In this document: one piece after another, positions 33,894-43,250 of the stretch | Layout: every line of letters starts with the position of its first letter | How positions within the stretch are numbered: the first letter of the stretch is position 1 | Assembly (NCBI RefSeq): GCF_022346925.1 | Contig: NZ_JAKRNJ010000004.1 | Location: 186,001 to 250,000 of the forward strand | DNA: 64,000 nucleotides | Source: Microvirga sp. ACRRW | GTDB taxonomy: Bacteria; Pseudomonadota; Alphaproteobacteria; Rhizobiales; Beijerinckiaceae | Direction of reading: 5' to 3' | The notes under the pieces: model-generated | What the model saw: the letters and a program-made list of their open reading frames with translations, nothing else | Told to the model about the DNA's origin: nothing | Database searches by the model: none | Program-made: the position numbers and the translations under genes

Positions 33894-35288
33894 ATGAGCA
33901 CGATGCTGGAAAGCCCCGATACAATTCGGAGAGAGCGTCATCACGGTGTCTCCTTGAGAGAAGCGTTCTTCGTATGGCTCCGTGTTGCCGCCCTGAGCTT
34001 CGGCGGCCCCGCGGGTCAGATTGCGGTGATGCACCGCATTCTCGTCGAGGAGAAACGCTGGATCTCCGAAGAGCGCTTTCTGCATGCTTTGAACTATTGC
34101 ATGCTCCTGCCCGGACCTGAGGCGCAGCAGCTTGCAACCTATATCGGGTGGCTCTTGCACCGCACCATGGGCGGCCTCATGGCTGGCGGATTATTTATCC
34201 TGCCCGGCATCGTCGCGATCATGGGGCTCAGTTGGATCTATGCGCTCTACGGCAACATCGGCTTCGTCGCGGCTCTGTTCTTCGGATTGAAAGCAGCCGT
34301 TCTTGCCATCGTTCTGGAAGCCGTGGTCCGCATAGGTCGGCGCGCATTGAAGAATGCGGTGATGACCGGCATTGCGGCGGCCGCTTTCGTGGCGATCTTC
34401 TTTCTCGGGATTCCGTTTCCAGCCATCATCTTCGCAGCAGCTTTCATTGGCTTTATTGGCGCAAGAGCTGGCATGCCTCAGTTCGCCATGGCGGGCAGCG
34501 ACTCCAAGGCCAGCGAGCAATCCGGCGACCTGCTTGGAAACGAACTACCCTCGCATGCCCATCCCAGGCGCGGGCGAAGCCTGCGTGTCGCATGCGTATG
34601 GCTGGTTCTGTGGCTTACGCCTGTTCTTGCGCTTGTGATCACGCTCGGTGCAGGCAACGTATTCTCGCAGATCGCGCTGTTCTTCTCCAAGATGGCCATG
34701 GTCACGTTCGGCGGCGCTTATGCGGTGCTGGCTTATGTGGCGCAGCAGGCGGTCGAGACCTACGGCTGGCTGAAGCCTGGCGAGATGCTGGATGGGCTCG
34801 GCATGGCCGAGACCACTCCTGGACCACTGATCATGGTGCTGCAATTCGTGGGCTTCATGGCGGCGTTCCGCGATCCGGGCATGCTTCACCCTCTTGCTGC
34901 CGGAACGTTGGGCGGCCTCCTCGCCACCTGGGTGACCTTCGCTCCATGCTTCCTGTGGATCTTTCTCGGCGCGCCTTATATCGAAGTGCTGCGCGGCAAC
35001 AGGGCATTGAGCGGCGCGCTCTCTGCCATCACGGCAGCCGTTGTCGGCGTTATCCTCAATCTGGCGATCTGGTTCAGCATCCACACGATCTTTCGTGAGG
35101 TTCATGCGGTCACCTGGGGGCCGGTCAACGTGAGCGCTCCGGTCTGGGGAAGCGTCAATCTCTGGGCGCTTCTTCTGTCAGCGGCAGCTATCGTCGCGAT
35201 GTTCCGATTCAAGCTCGGTATGCTGGCTACACTGACCGCGACATCCGCAGCGGGAATTGTCCTGTACGCCAGTGGAATGCTCTCCTGA
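33894..35288 (+). CDS. chrA: Chromate efflux transporter ChrA (CHR family, two-domain)
   Basis: A 464-residue inner membrane exporter with the bidomain CHR layout: the two related halves begin at about residues 25 and 250. Each half keeps the CHR signature (LSFGGPAGQIAVMH, VTFGGAYAVLAYVAQQ, and the PGP motifs LLPGPEAQQ and TTPGPLIMV). It expels chromate and lowers uptake of the toxic ion, which competes with sulfate. ATG 33894 begins directly after the chrB stop. The upstream frame that overlaps chrB has no function. Confidence 0.93.
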   Translation: MSTMLESPDTIRRERHHGVSLREAFFVWLRVAALSFGGPAGQIAVMHRILVEEKRWISEERFLHALNYCMLLPGPEAQQLATYIGWLLHRTMGGLMAGGLFILPGIVAIMGLSWIYALYGNIGFVAALFFGLKAAVLAIVLEAVVRIGRRALKNAVMTGIAAAAFVAIFFLGIPFPAIIFAAAFIGFIGARAGMPQFAMAGSDSKASEQSGDLLGNELPSHAHPRRGRSLRVACVWLVLWLTPVLALVITLGAGNVFSQIALFFSKMAMVTFGGAYAVLAYVAQQAVETYGWLKPGEMLDGLGMAETTPGPLIMVLQFVGFMAAFRDPGMLHPLAAGTLGGLLATWVTFAPCFLWIFLGAPYIEVLRGNRALSGALSAITAAVVGVILNLAIWFSIHTIFREVHAVTWGPVNVSAPVWGSVNLWALLLSAAAIVAMFRFKLGMLATLTATSAAGIVLYASGMLS

Positions 35289-35301
35289 TCGAGAGGCTCG
35301 G

Positions 35302-35335
35302 AAAGGAGAGAGGCAAAGGCTTGCCTCTCTCCTTT
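35302..35335. terminator. Bidirectional terminator between chrA and SDR gene
   Basis: AAAGGAGAGAGGCAA and TTGCCTCTCTCCTTT form a perfect 15-bp stem with a 4-base loop, followed by ATTTT on the plus strand. It separates the convergent chrA and SDR genes. Confidence 0.85.
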
Positions 35336-35339
35336 ATTT

Positions 35340-36119
35340 TCAGGTCACCGAAGAAATCTGCCCGCCGTCGACGCGAAGGATAGAGCCCGTCATGAACGAA
35401 GCTTTCTCGCTGGCGAGAAACACGGCGGCGGCGGCGAATTCCTCGATCTCGCCATAGCGGCCAGCCGGAATGCCGGCGCGCGCAGCCGCTGCCACATCTT
35501 CGACGGAGCGTCCTGTGCGCTCGGCATTGGCGGCATCGAGCTGCTTCAACCGATCCGTCGCGATGCGGCCCGGCGCGATGGCGTTCACGGTCACGCCGGA
35601 GGATGCCACTTCGCTGGCAAGCGTCTTGCCCCAGCCGACAAGCGCGGGGCGGATCGCGTTCGATATGGCGAGATTCGGAATCGGCTGGATCACGCCCGAG
35701 GAGATCACGGATATGATGCGGCCGAACTTGCGCTCAATCATGCCGGGCAGAAGCTGGTCCGCAATGCGCACCAAATTGACGAACATGGCATCGAAGGACT
35801 GACGCCATTGATCGGACGCTACGCCTTGGGCCTTGCCGGGCGGCGGGCCGCCGCTGTTGAGCACGAGAATGTCGACCCCGCCGAACGCCGCCGTCACATC
35901 CTTGGCGAGCGCGTCGACCTGATCCACCTTGCCGGTATCGCAGATGAAGGGCAGCACATTGCGGCCGATCCTGTCGGCGGCAGCCTTCGAGCCTTCCATG
36001 GTGCGGCTTGCAATGGCGACGCGTGCGCCCTCTTCCGCGAGCCCCTGCGCGATCCCGAAGCCCAGTCCCTTGCTCGCGCCGAGAACCAGCGCACGCTTTC
36101 CTTCCAATCCTGTCTTCAT
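35340..36119 (-). CDS. SDR-family protein with SxxxR in place of the catalytic YxxxK
   Basis: A 259-residue short-chain dehydrogenase-like protein. The nucleotide loop (GASKGLGFGIA), the catalytic-like Ser (SVISSGV) and the C-terminal NAIAPG and VDGGQ regions are typical. Where classical SDRs have YxxxK this one reads SNAIR, so Tyr is Ser and Lys is Arg by alignment. The open frame and normal length argue against a pseudogene; a similar motif is known to me from a distinct 3-oxoacyl-ACP-reductase-like subgroup. It lies 14 bases downstream of a DapA-like gene and is probably co-transcribed with it. Confidence 0.88.
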   Translation of the reverse strand: MKTGLEGKRALVLGASKGLGFGIAQGLAEEGARVAIASRTMEGSKAAADRIGRNVLPFICDTGKVDQVDALAKDVTAAFGGVDILVLNSGGPPPGKAQGVASDQWRQSFDAMFVNLVRIADQLLPGMIERKFGRIISVISSGVIQPIPNLAISNAIRPALVGWGKTLASEVASSGVTVNAIAPGRIATDRLKQLDAANAERTGRSVEDVAAAARAGIPAGRYGEIEEFAAAAVFLASEKASFMTGSILRVDGGQISSVT

Positions 36120-36133
36120 CCTGTCAGGCTCCT

Positions 36134-37048
36134 TTATTCCGAACGCTCGATGCGTTGCATCAGCCAGTCGATATCCGAGATGGTTTCCGGGCTCAGCTTA
36201 GGCCCGGGCTTGCGCAGCGTGTCATGAGCAATGATGCCGCGCTTCTTCAGCACGTATTTGCGAACGGCCAATCCCACGCCCGGCTGCGTCTCATAGCGCA
36301 CCAGCGGCAGGTGGCGATCGAACAGATCATGCGCTTCCTTGCGCTTGCCCTGATTGATGAGATTGACGACACCCACCAGCATCTCAGGATAGGCATAGCC
36401 CGTCATCGCACCGTCGGCCCCGCGCTCCATCTCGAACGGAAGGAACAGGCCCCCATTGCCGCAGAGAATGGAAACGCGGCGCACCTCGCCCTTGTCGCTC
36501 GCACGACGCAGGGTCGTGATCTTGTCGAGACCTGGCCAATCCTCGTGCTTAAGCATGACGCAGGATGGATTCTGCTCGATGATGCGCATGATCACCTTGG
36601 GTGTCATGACCACATTCGTCGTGAGCGGATAATCCTGGATGACGAAAGGTACATCCGTTCCGATAGCCTCGACCGCATCGGCATAATAGGTGACGATTTG
36701 ATCGTCTGTCTTGAGCGTCGAGGGCGGTGCGATCATCACACCTGCCGCACCTGCATCCATCGCCTTTGCGGAGAGCGCCGACATGGCGGCAAAGCCTGCA
36801 GCCGAGACGCCCACGATCACCGGAACGCGCCCTGCCACCGCCTTCATGACCTGGCGAACGAAAGCCTGCGACTCGTCGGCTGTCAGCTTAGGTGCCTCGC
36901 CCATGATACCGAGGATCGTCAATCCCGTTGCACCGGCTTTGAGATAGGCCTCGACCATCCGGTCTGTGGAGGCCATATCGAGCCGCCCGTCACTCTCGAA
37001 AGGCGTGGGGCAGATGACATAGACGCCGGCGGCAGAACTCGTGAGCAA
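36134..37048 (-). CDS. DapA/N-acetylneuraminate lyase superfamily protein
   Basis: A 304-residue TIM-barrel aldolase or hydro-lyase of the dihydrodipicolinate synthase family. The conserved Tyr (QDYPLTTN) and Schiff-base Lys (VMLKHEDWPG) are present. The GxGxE substrate loop is altered (GIMGEAPKL), so the enzyme is probably not a true DapA and may act on a keto-sugar acid or other 2-keto acid. The start is a TTG with an excellent AGGGAGGAAG ribosome site. ATG codons upstream in frame lack one. The SDR follows at 14 bases, suggesting a shared catabolic step. Confidence 0.8.
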   Translation of the reverse strand: MLTSSAAGVYVICPTPFESDGRLDMASTDRMVEAYLKAGATGLTILGIMGEAPKLTADESQAFVRQVMKAVAGRVPVIVGVSAAGFAAMSALSAKAMDAGAAGVMIAPPSTLKTDDQIVTYYADAVEAIGTDVPFVIQDYPLTTNVVMTPKVIMRIIEQNPSCVMLKHEDWPGLDKITTLRRASDKGEVRRVSILCGNGGLFLPFEMERGADGAMTGYAYPEMLVGVVNLINQGKRKEAHDLFDRHLPLVRYETQPGVGLAVRKYVLKKRGIIAHDTLRKPGPKLSPETISDIDWLMQRIERSE

Positions 37049-37164
37049 GGCTTCCTCCCTGTCTGGATATAAGGCCCTTTCCTTACACGCCCTCAGGGGG
37101 CTTCTCCAAGGGCAATCCGGCATGGGAGCTTGGCAGGCATTTAGCTCCATGCGATAGATGTGAA

Positions 37165-38100
37165 ATGTTGTTTCGAGACCTCAACCTCTCTCAGCGTAGC
37201 TCTGCCAAGCTCTGGCCTTTCACCGCACGGTTCATCGCCGCCGAAGAAGGACTTGCTCGCTCCGTCGAGACCAAGGGCCCGTGGGTTTCTGGTCTCTATG
37301 AGTTTCTGCGCTTTGGCATCAAGCAGGGGTGGGCATGCCTGTTCGGCGGCCTCATGGTCGCGCTCTTGATCGCCACCAAGCTCTGGTATCCGGCAAGTGC
37401 TTCCCTTGAGCGCTACGATTTCCTGTTTATCGCAGCCATCCTGATTCAGGGGGGCCTGATCGTCACGCGCCTGGAAACCCTGGAAGAAGCAAAAGTGATC
37501 CTGCTCTTCCATGTGGTCGGCACTCTCATGGAGATCTTCAAGACTTCCGTCGGCTCATGGGCCTATCCTGAGGCCAGCCTGTTCCGGATCGGAGGAGCGC
37601 CGCTGTTTGCGGGCTTCATGTATGCGGCCGTGGGCAGTTATCTCGCCCGCGTATGGCGGCTCTTCGATTTCCGCTTCACACACCACCCGCCCGTTTGGGC
37701 CGCGATTCTCCTATCGGTCGGCATCTACGTCAATTTCTTCACGCACCATTACACCACGGATTTCCGTCTCGTGCTGTTTTGCTTCACCGCACTACTGTTC
37801 GGACGCACGAATGTTTATTTCAAAGTGTGGCGCGTTCATCGCCGGATGCCTCTGCTCCTCGGCTTCCTGCTCGTGTCGCTGTTCATCTGGTTCGCGGAGA
37901 ATATCGGCACCATCACGGGGGCATGGCTTTATCCGCATCAGCTGAAGGGATGGTCGATGGTGCCCTTCACCAAACTCGGCGCATGGTTCCTTTTGATGAT
38001 CATTTCCTATGTGATGATCGCAGCCCTCAACCGGCCGCAACCCTTCACGATTGAGAAGAAAGCGCAGCCTGCCTCACAGCCAGAGCCCGCGCGCGTCTGA
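37165..38100 (+). CDS. DUF817 family membrane protein
   Basis: A 311-residue protein with about eight hydrophobic helices and the DUF817 signature (YDFLFIAAILIQ, EIFKTSVGSWAYPE, VYVNFFTHHYTTDFR). The family has no known biochemical function. The gene is alone on the plus strand, and its last 56 bases overlap the 3' end of the convergent DUF2809 gene. Confidence 0.85.
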   Translation: MLFRDLNLSQRSSAKLWPFTARFIAAEEGLARSVETKGPWVSGLYEFLRFGIKQGWACLFGGLMVALLIATKLWYPASASLERYDFLFIAAILIQGGLIVTRLETLEEAKVILLFHVVGTLMEIFKTSVGSWAYPEASLFRIGGAPLFAGFMYAAVGSYLARVWRLFDFRFTHHPPVWAAILLSVGIYVNFFTHHYTTDFRLVLFCFTALLFGRTNVYFKVWRVHRRMPLLLGFLLVSLFIWFAENIGTITGAWLYPHQLKGWSMVPFTKLGAWFLLMIISYVMIAALNRPQPFTIEKKAQPASQPEPARV

Positions 38101-38494
38101 AAACCTTGTCTCCCGCAGCAGCCAGAAAAATCCCGGCTGCGTAGGCGACGATGTTCCAGACTGAGAAGATTCGTCCGAGAAGCAGTTGACCCGCGAGAGT
38201 TCGACGGAACGCATCGAGCTCAGGTGTTTGATAAAAGCGGAAGAATTCGGACAGGATCGCCAGGATCAACGCAATCAAGATAATTGTGCGAACACGGCTG
38301 AATGGGATGCAGAACGCAACCATCGCATAGACCATCGCGCCCCAGATTGTAGATCCGCCATATTTGACGGCGAAGTAAGGCAAACCAAGCGGCACCAGTC
38401 GCCATATACTGCCAGTCATGATAGCGGCAAGAGCGGCAGCGCCATAAAACAGGCGTTCCTTCAAGCTCTCAACGATTTTCAGTCGGCGGATCAT
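38045..38494 (-). CDS. DUF2809 family membrane protein
   Basis: A 149-residue protein with about four hydrophobic segments and the DUF2809 look (LPYFAVKYGGSTIWGAMVYA). Function unknown. It converges on the DUF817 gene and shares 56 bases of its 3' end with it, so the transcripts overlap antisense. Confidence 0.72.
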   Translation of the reverse strand: MIRRLKIVESLKERLFYGAAALAAIMTGSIWRLVPLGLPYFAVKYGGSTIWGAMVYAMVAFCIPFSRVRTIILIALILAILSEFFRFYQTPELDAFRRTLAGQLLLGRIFSVWNIVAYAAGIFLAAAGDKVFRRARALAVRQAALSSQS

Positions 38495-38590
38495 TCGTCA
38501 TGCCGGGCTTTTGAAACAACGTCATGGTTAAAGCATGATCGCCCGGCATGACCAATGGGTTGGAGCTTTCAGTCAACAGATAGGATCCAC

Positions 38591-38758
38591 TTACTTGTGA
38601 CCGCCTTTCTTGCCGCCGCCATCCTGCTTGTTGACAGTGGCCCAGGCGCGCCGCTCGGCTTCTTTCTCGGAAACGCCACGGTTCTCGTAACCTTCCTCGA
38701 TATGCTCGGCCTTGCGCTTTTGTTTGTCGGTATAAGACGACTTGTCACCGCGAGCCAT
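38591..38758 (-). CDS. Small basic stress-type protein (KGG-rich C-terminus), 55 residues
   Basis: A short gene found on the minus strand. The product (MARGDKSSYTDKQKRKAEHI start, GGGKKGG near the end) matches a well-conserved small proteobacterial protein, highly charged, with a RGVSEKEAERRAWATVN core. I recall such proteins being called stress or plasmid-stabilisation proteins without proof of function. AAGGAGAG is an ideal ribosome site. A near-consensus EcfG promoter lies upstream at 38828-38853. The frame on the other strand (38555-38779) is not real. Confidence 0.85.
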   Translation of the reverse strand: MARGDKSSYTDKQKRKAEHIEEGYENRGVSEKEAERRAWATVNKQDGGGKKGGHK

Positions 38759-38784
38759 GCTTCTCTCCTTGGTTTATAACCGCA

Positions 38785-38817
38785 AGCGTTTCCGGCTCAT
38801 CAAGAGCCGGAAACGCT
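38785..38817. terminator. Hairpin between ppc and the 55-residue gene
   Basis: AGCGTTTCCGGCTC and GAGCCGGAAACGCT form a perfect 14-bp stem with a 5-base loop. It lies 49 bases after the ppc stop and 26 bases before the next minus-strand ATG. It may end ppc transcription, but it also falls inside the predicted leader of the small gene. Confidence 0.6.
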
Positions 38818-38827
38818 CCGCCGTTTC

Positions 38828-38853
38828 AACCAGAAGCCTGACGGGAGGGTTCC
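38828..38853 (-). promoter_or_regulatory. Near-consensus EcfG promoter for the 55-residue gene
   Basis: On the minus strand GGAAC is followed by 17 bases and GGTT, one base from the CGTT consensus. It is located between the ppc stop and the hairpin at 38785-38817 and points toward the small stress-type gene. Confidence 0.5.
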
Positions 38854-38865
38854 GGGGTGCGCCCG

Positions 38866-41652
38866 TCAGCCGCTGTTGCGCAGGCCCGCCGCGATGCCGT
38901 TGATGGAGAGATGGATGCCCTGCACCACCTGCTCGTCCGCATCGCCCGAACGGTGACGCTTCAAAAGCTCGATCTGCAAATGGTTCAGCGGATCGAGATA
39001 GGGGAAACGGTTGCGGATGGAGCGCGCGAGAAGTGGATTTTTGTCGAGCAGCGTCTCCTGCTTCATGATTGAAAGCAGGATCTTGATGGTATCCTCCCAC
39101 TCGTGCCGCACGCGGGGGAAGATCGCTTCGCGCAAGGCTTCATCCTCCACCAGCTTGGAATAGCGCGATGCGATGGCGATGTTGCTCTTGGCGAGCACCA
39201 TGTCCATGTTCGACAACAAAGCCTGGAAGAACGGCCACTCGCGATACATTTCCTGCAACAGCGCAAGTCCGTTGTCCGGGCGCCTTTCCAGAAACGCCCT
39301 GACGGCGGAGCCGAAACCATACCAGCCTGGTAGCATGAGGCGGCATTGAGCCCAACCGAACACCCATGGGATCGCACGCAGGTCCTCAATGCGGCGCGAA
39401 TTCGTGCGCGAGGCCGGGCGGCTGCCGATGTTGAGATTGGCGATCTCGCCGATCACCGTCGATTCCCAGAAATAACGCTCGAAGCCTTCGGTCTCGTAGA
39501 CGAGGGCGCGATAGGCCTGGTAGGCGCTCTCTGAGAGCTCCTCCATTGCTTTGAGATACTCATCTCGCGGCGCGGATTGTTCCGAATGCAGAAGGGACGC
39601 TTCCAAGGTGGCCGCTGCCAGGATTTCGAGATTGCGCCGCCCCAGATCCGGATTCGAATACTTGCCTGCGATGACCTCACCCTGCTCGGTGATGCGGATC
39701 GCGCCCTGCACGGCCCCCTCAGGCTGCGCGAGAATGGCCTGATAGCTCGGCCCGCCGCCACGACCGACGGAGCCGCCGCGACCATGGAAAAGGCGAAGCG
39801 CAACGCCATGGTGCTTGAACACGTCGACGAGCTCAGTCTCCGCCTTGTAGAGTTCCCAGCCGGAGGTGAGATAGCCGCCATCCTTGTTGCTGTCGGAATA
39901 GCCGAGCATCACCTCCTGCGCTTGTCCACGACTGCGCAAGAGGCGCATGTAGTCGGATTGCGTGAAGAGATCGTCCATGACGCGGCTGCAGTTGCGCAGA
40001 TCGGCGATGGTCTCGAAAAGCGGGATGATGTTGACCGCCATTTCGCCTTCGCGCGGCCGCAGGAGTCCTGCTTCCTTCAGGAGTAGAGCAACCTCGAGAA
40101 TATCGGAAGGATCACTTGCCTTGGAGATCACGTAATTCGGCACTGCCGCCTGCCCGTAGCGCCCATGCGCTGCGGCCGCCTCATGCACAATGGCAAGTTC
40201 CTTCGCCGTCTCCTCGGAATATTCCAGGTAAGGTGAGGTTAAAAGGCGCGGCGTCCTGAGTTCTTCCAGCAGAAGCTCGACGCGCCGCTCTTCGGAAAGC
40301 GTCTCGTAAGCCGTGCCTGGAGCAGCCTTCTCGAACAATTCCGCCACCACACGCTCATGCACGTCGGAATTCTGGCGCAGATCGAGGCTCGCGAGATGGA
40401 AGCCGAATACATCGACCGCACGGCGCAGGCGGCGCAGGCGCCCACGTGCGAGAGCAGCCGAGCCGTTGGTGACGAGAGAGCGATGCAGAATGGAAAGGTC
40501 GCCCAGGAGTTCCTCGACGCTGGCATAGGCCGGCGCCTCGCCCACGGCATGGCGAGCCACATCGTCGTGGCCGAAGCTCGCGGCTGTCGCTGCGAGGCGC
40601 GCATACATGCCTGTGATAGCGCGGCGGTAAGGCTCGCTCTGCCGGTGCGGAGAAGCATCGGGCGACGCCTTCGCCAATTCATGAACCTGCTCGGACGCAT
40701 TCACATAGCGTTCGTCGAGAGAAAGCTCGCCGCCCAGGCAATGCAGCTCTTCCAGATAGAAGCCGAGCGCATGCCTGCTTTGCAGAAGCAACGCCTGCCT
40801 GAGCGCATCCGCCGTCACGAACGGATTGCCGTCGCGGTCTCCGCCGATCCAGCTTCCCATGCGCAGGAAAGAGGGAATTTCCACGCTCTGCCAGACCGGA
40901 TCCGTGGCTGCGAGTTGATCCTCCAGAGAGGCATAGACGCGGGGCAATTCCTTGAAGAAGGTGTAGTCGTAATAGGACAGGCCGTTCACGACCTCGTCGA
41001 TCACCTTCAGGCGGTTGCGGCGCAGGATGCTCGTCTGCCACAGGGTGAGAATGGCGCGGCGGATGGCCTCCTCCGAGGCTGCCCCCTCTTCCGGCGTCAG
41101 CTGATGACGATCACGCTGCGCCAGAACTTGAGAGATTTCCATCTCGCGGTCGATCGTGCTCTTGCGGCGCACTTCGGTCGGATGCGCCGTCAGCACCGGA
41201 GACACCAGGGCGGAGGCGAAGAAGGCCTGCAGCGCCTCTTGGCTGATGCCCGCCTCGTGTGCGAGCTTCAAGGCCCGCGCAAGCGTGCCTTCACGGGGTT
41301 CGGGTGCCGTCATCGCGTGCGCGCCCGCCATGGCATGGGCGCGGGATCGCCGCACATGGTGCTGGTCTTCCGCGATATTCGCCAGATGCGAGAAGTAGCT
41401 ATAAGCGCGGATGATCTGATTGCTGCGCCCACGGGAAAGGCTGTTCAGGATCGTCTCAAGTTCCTTGCGGGCCGCCGCGTCCTCATCCCGGTGAAACCGG
41501 ATCGAGGTTTGGCGGATGCGCTCTACGATCTCGAAAACCGCCTCACCTTCCTGTTCCCTAATCGTATCGCCAAGAAGCCGGCCCAATAGACGGATGTCGT
41601 CACGGAGCGGGAAGTCCTTTTCCGGCGTGATGTCTGGGTTGATAAGGGACAT
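38866..41652 (-). CDS. ppc: Phosphoenolpyruvate carboxylase
   Basis: Carboxylates phosphoenolpyruvate to oxaloacetate, refilling the citric acid cycle. The 928-residue protein has the normal length and all signatures: [10 protein letters not shown] with the catalytic His (near residue 155), [12 protein letters not shown], the [11 protein letters not shown] loop, [14 protein letters not shown], and a C-terminal segment ending RNSG. The variation at the extreme C-terminus (NSG rather than NTG) is conservative. It is a single-gene unit, downstream of a YegD-like gene on the same strand. No allosteric prediction is attempted. Confidence 0.97.
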   Translation of the reverse strand: MSLINPDITPEKDFPLRDDIRLLGRLLGDTIREQEGEAVFEIVERIRQTSIRFHRDEDAAARKELETILNSLSRGRSNQIIRAYSYFSHLANIAEDQHHVRRSRAHAMAGAHAMTAPEPREGTLARALKLAHEAGISQEALQAFFASALVSPVLTAHPTEVRRKSTIDREMEISQVLAQRDRHQLTPEEGAASEEAIRRAILTLWQTSILRRNRLKVIDEVVNGLSYYDYTFFKELPRVYASLEDQLAATDPVWQSVEIPSFLRMGSWIGGDRDGNPFVTADALRQALLLQSRHALGFYLEELHCLGGELSLDERYVNASEQVHELAKASPDASPHRQSEPYRRAITGMYARLAATAASFGHDDVARHAVGEAPAYASVEELLGDLSILHRSLVTNGSAALARGRLRRLRRAVDVFGFHLASLDLRQNSDVHERVVAELFEKAAPGTAYETLSEERRVELLLEELRTPRLLTSPYLEYSEETAKELAIVHEAAAAHGRYGQAAVPNYVISKASDPSDILEVALLLKEAGLLRPREGEMAVNIIPLFETIADLRNCSRVMDDLFTQSDYMRLLRSRGQAQEVMLGYSDSNKDGGYLTSGWELYKAETELVDVFKHHGVALRLFHGRGGSVGRGGGPSYQAILAQPEGAVQGAIRITEQGEVIAGKYSNPDLGRRNLEILAAATLEASLLHSEQSAPRDEYLKAMEELSESAYQAYRALVYETEGFERYFWESTVIGEIANLNIGSRPASRTNSRRIEDLRAIPWVFGWAQCRLMLPGWYGFGSAVRAFLERRPDNGLALLQEMYREWPFFQALLSNMDMVLAKSNIAIASRYSKLVEDEALREAIFPRVRHEWEDTIKILLSIMKQETLLDKNPLLARSIRNRFPYLDPLNHLQIELLKRHRSGDADEQVVQGIHLSINGIAAGLRNSG

Positions 41653-41750
41653 GGAGGGCTCCCGGTTCAGGCTTTATGCTGCACCGCGAAATAAAGCCCC
41701 TCCCTCCCCCGATCACAAGGATAATTTTATTTCCCAACAACCCTACTGCC

Positions 41751-43055
41751 CTAGACGGCCCAGCGTTCGGGATCCTCGGTCTGGCCGATCAGCGCCAGAC
41801 CATAGGCAATGGACTCGAATTGATCGGCCGATGTCAGCTTTTCCTCACCGAAACGCTCCACAAAGAGGTTTCGGATGGCGGGAACGAAGGATGTGCCGCC
41901 CGTCAGGAAGACTTTGTCGATCTCTGTGGACGGCACCCTGGATTTGACCAGCGCCTCATCGACTGTCGCCGCGATGCGGCGCACATCCTCCGCAATCCAG
42001 TCTTCGAAATCAGCGCGCTTGATAAGCGCCTTGATGTCGACGCTCTCGCCTTTAAACCGGAATTCCGTCTCCTCCTGGCTCGACAGCGCCACTTTGGCAG
42101 AGGATACCGCGCGATAGAGCGCAAAGCCCAGATCGTATTCGATGATGTCGATGAACTTTTCCAAGGGCTCCGGCTCGAGCGCCACTTTGGCAAGCTCACG
42201 GAGCTCCTTCAGATCGCCGCTGCTCTTCATCATGGCGAGCTGGTTCCAGCGCGCGAAATTGGCGTAATAATGATTGGGAATCGACAGGGTCTTGCCCATG
42301 GAGCGGTATGAGCCGCCCTTGCCGAGCCGGGGCGAAACGACCTGATCGACGATACGGTAGTCGAAGGCATCTCCCGCAATGCCGATGCCCGAATGCCCCA
42401 ACGGTTCTGCGCGGAGAACGCCGCTCTTGCGCGAAAAGCGCATGACGGAAAAGTCGCTGGTGCCGCCGCCGAAATCCGCCACCAGCACCGTGGAATCACG
42501 GTTGAGCTGGCGCGCATAGAAGAAGGCCGCACCGACAGGCTCATAGACGTAGCGGGCGTGATCGGCACCAAGCGCTCCGAACGCTGCGCGATAACGCTGC
42601 ATGGCCAGATCTTCGTCCGGGTTGTACCCGGCAAATTGCACCGGCCTTCCGATCACGACATTGGGAACGCCCCAATTGAGCTGCGATCCGCCATGACGCA
42701 CAAGGGTGCGCAGGAAGGAGCTCAGAAGATCCTCGAAGCGATAGCGATCGCGGAAGATGCGGGTCTCCTGAAATGTCGCGCTCGCGGCGAAGGTCTTGAA
42801 GGACTGGATGAAACGGTGAGGATCCAGGCCTTCGAGAAACTGCTCGATGGCCCATGGTCCGCCTTCGACCTGCGTACGCAGGCCATTGCCATGGCGCTCA
42901 TCCCAGAAGCAGAGGGCCGTCACGTAGACCTTCAGCTTTTCGCCACCATGGTCAAAGGTCAGCGCCTCCACATTGCCGTGCGAATCGGCAACCGCCACCA
43001 CCGTATTGCTGGTTCCGAAATCGATACCGATAGAAAGATCATTGGAAACTGACAT
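41751..43055 (-). CDS. Hsp70-family protein, YegD-like
   Basis: A 434-residue actin-fold ATPase like E. coli YegD. The phosphate-1 loop is IGIDFGTSNTVVAV, the phosphate-2 region is VADFGGGTSDFSV, and the adenosine motif is VFLTGGTSFVPAI. It is much shorter than DnaK and lacks the substrate-binding lid, so it should bind ATP but may not act as a full chaperone. Function of YegD proteins is poorly known. It is about 100 bases from ppc on the same strand and divergent from tex. Confidence 0.87.
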   Translation of the reverse strand: MSVSNDLSIGIDFGTSNTVVAVADSHGNVEALTFDHGGEKLKVYVTALCFWDERHGNGLRTQVEGGPWAIEQFLEGLDPHRFIQSFKTFAASATFQETRIFRDRYRFEDLLSSFLRTLVRHGGSQLNWGVPNVVIGRPVQFAGYNPDEDLAMQRYRAAFGALGADHARYVYEPVGAAFFYARQLNRDSTVLVADFGGGTSDFSVMRFSRKSGVLRAEPLGHSGIGIAGDAFDYRIVDQVVSPRLGKGGSYRSMGKTLSIPNHYYANFARWNQLAMMKSSGDLKELRELAKVALEPEPLEKFIDIIEYDLGFALYRAVSSAKVALSSQEETEFRFKGESVDIKALIKRADFEDWIAEDVRRIAATVDEALVKSRVPSTEIDKVFLTGGTSFVPAIRNLFVERFGEEKLTSADQFESIAYGLALIGQTEDPERWAV

Positions 43056-43250
43056 GGCGGACCCGGCAAGGAGCGGTTCAAGGGCCGCACGGTCTATACG
43101 TCTAAGCCCCGAGAGCCAAGCGGTTTTTCAGGAAGCACCCCCTTCATCCTTCCCAAGGGGCAGTGCGACCCTGGGGCTGGGGATAGGGCGTTGACCCGGA
43201 GGGCTCCCACCCCGTAGAAGCCGCACCTTACCTTAATATCGGAGAGGTTC

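Noticed and set aside
38555..38779. A 74-codon hydrophobic frame on the plus strand
   Set aside because: It is the antisense of the well-conserved 55-residue small protein, which has an ideal ribosome site.
40357..41589. A 410-codon plus-strand frame opposite ppc
   Set aside because: Antisense to the catalytic core of a complete phosphoenolpyruvate carboxylase and without any family feature.
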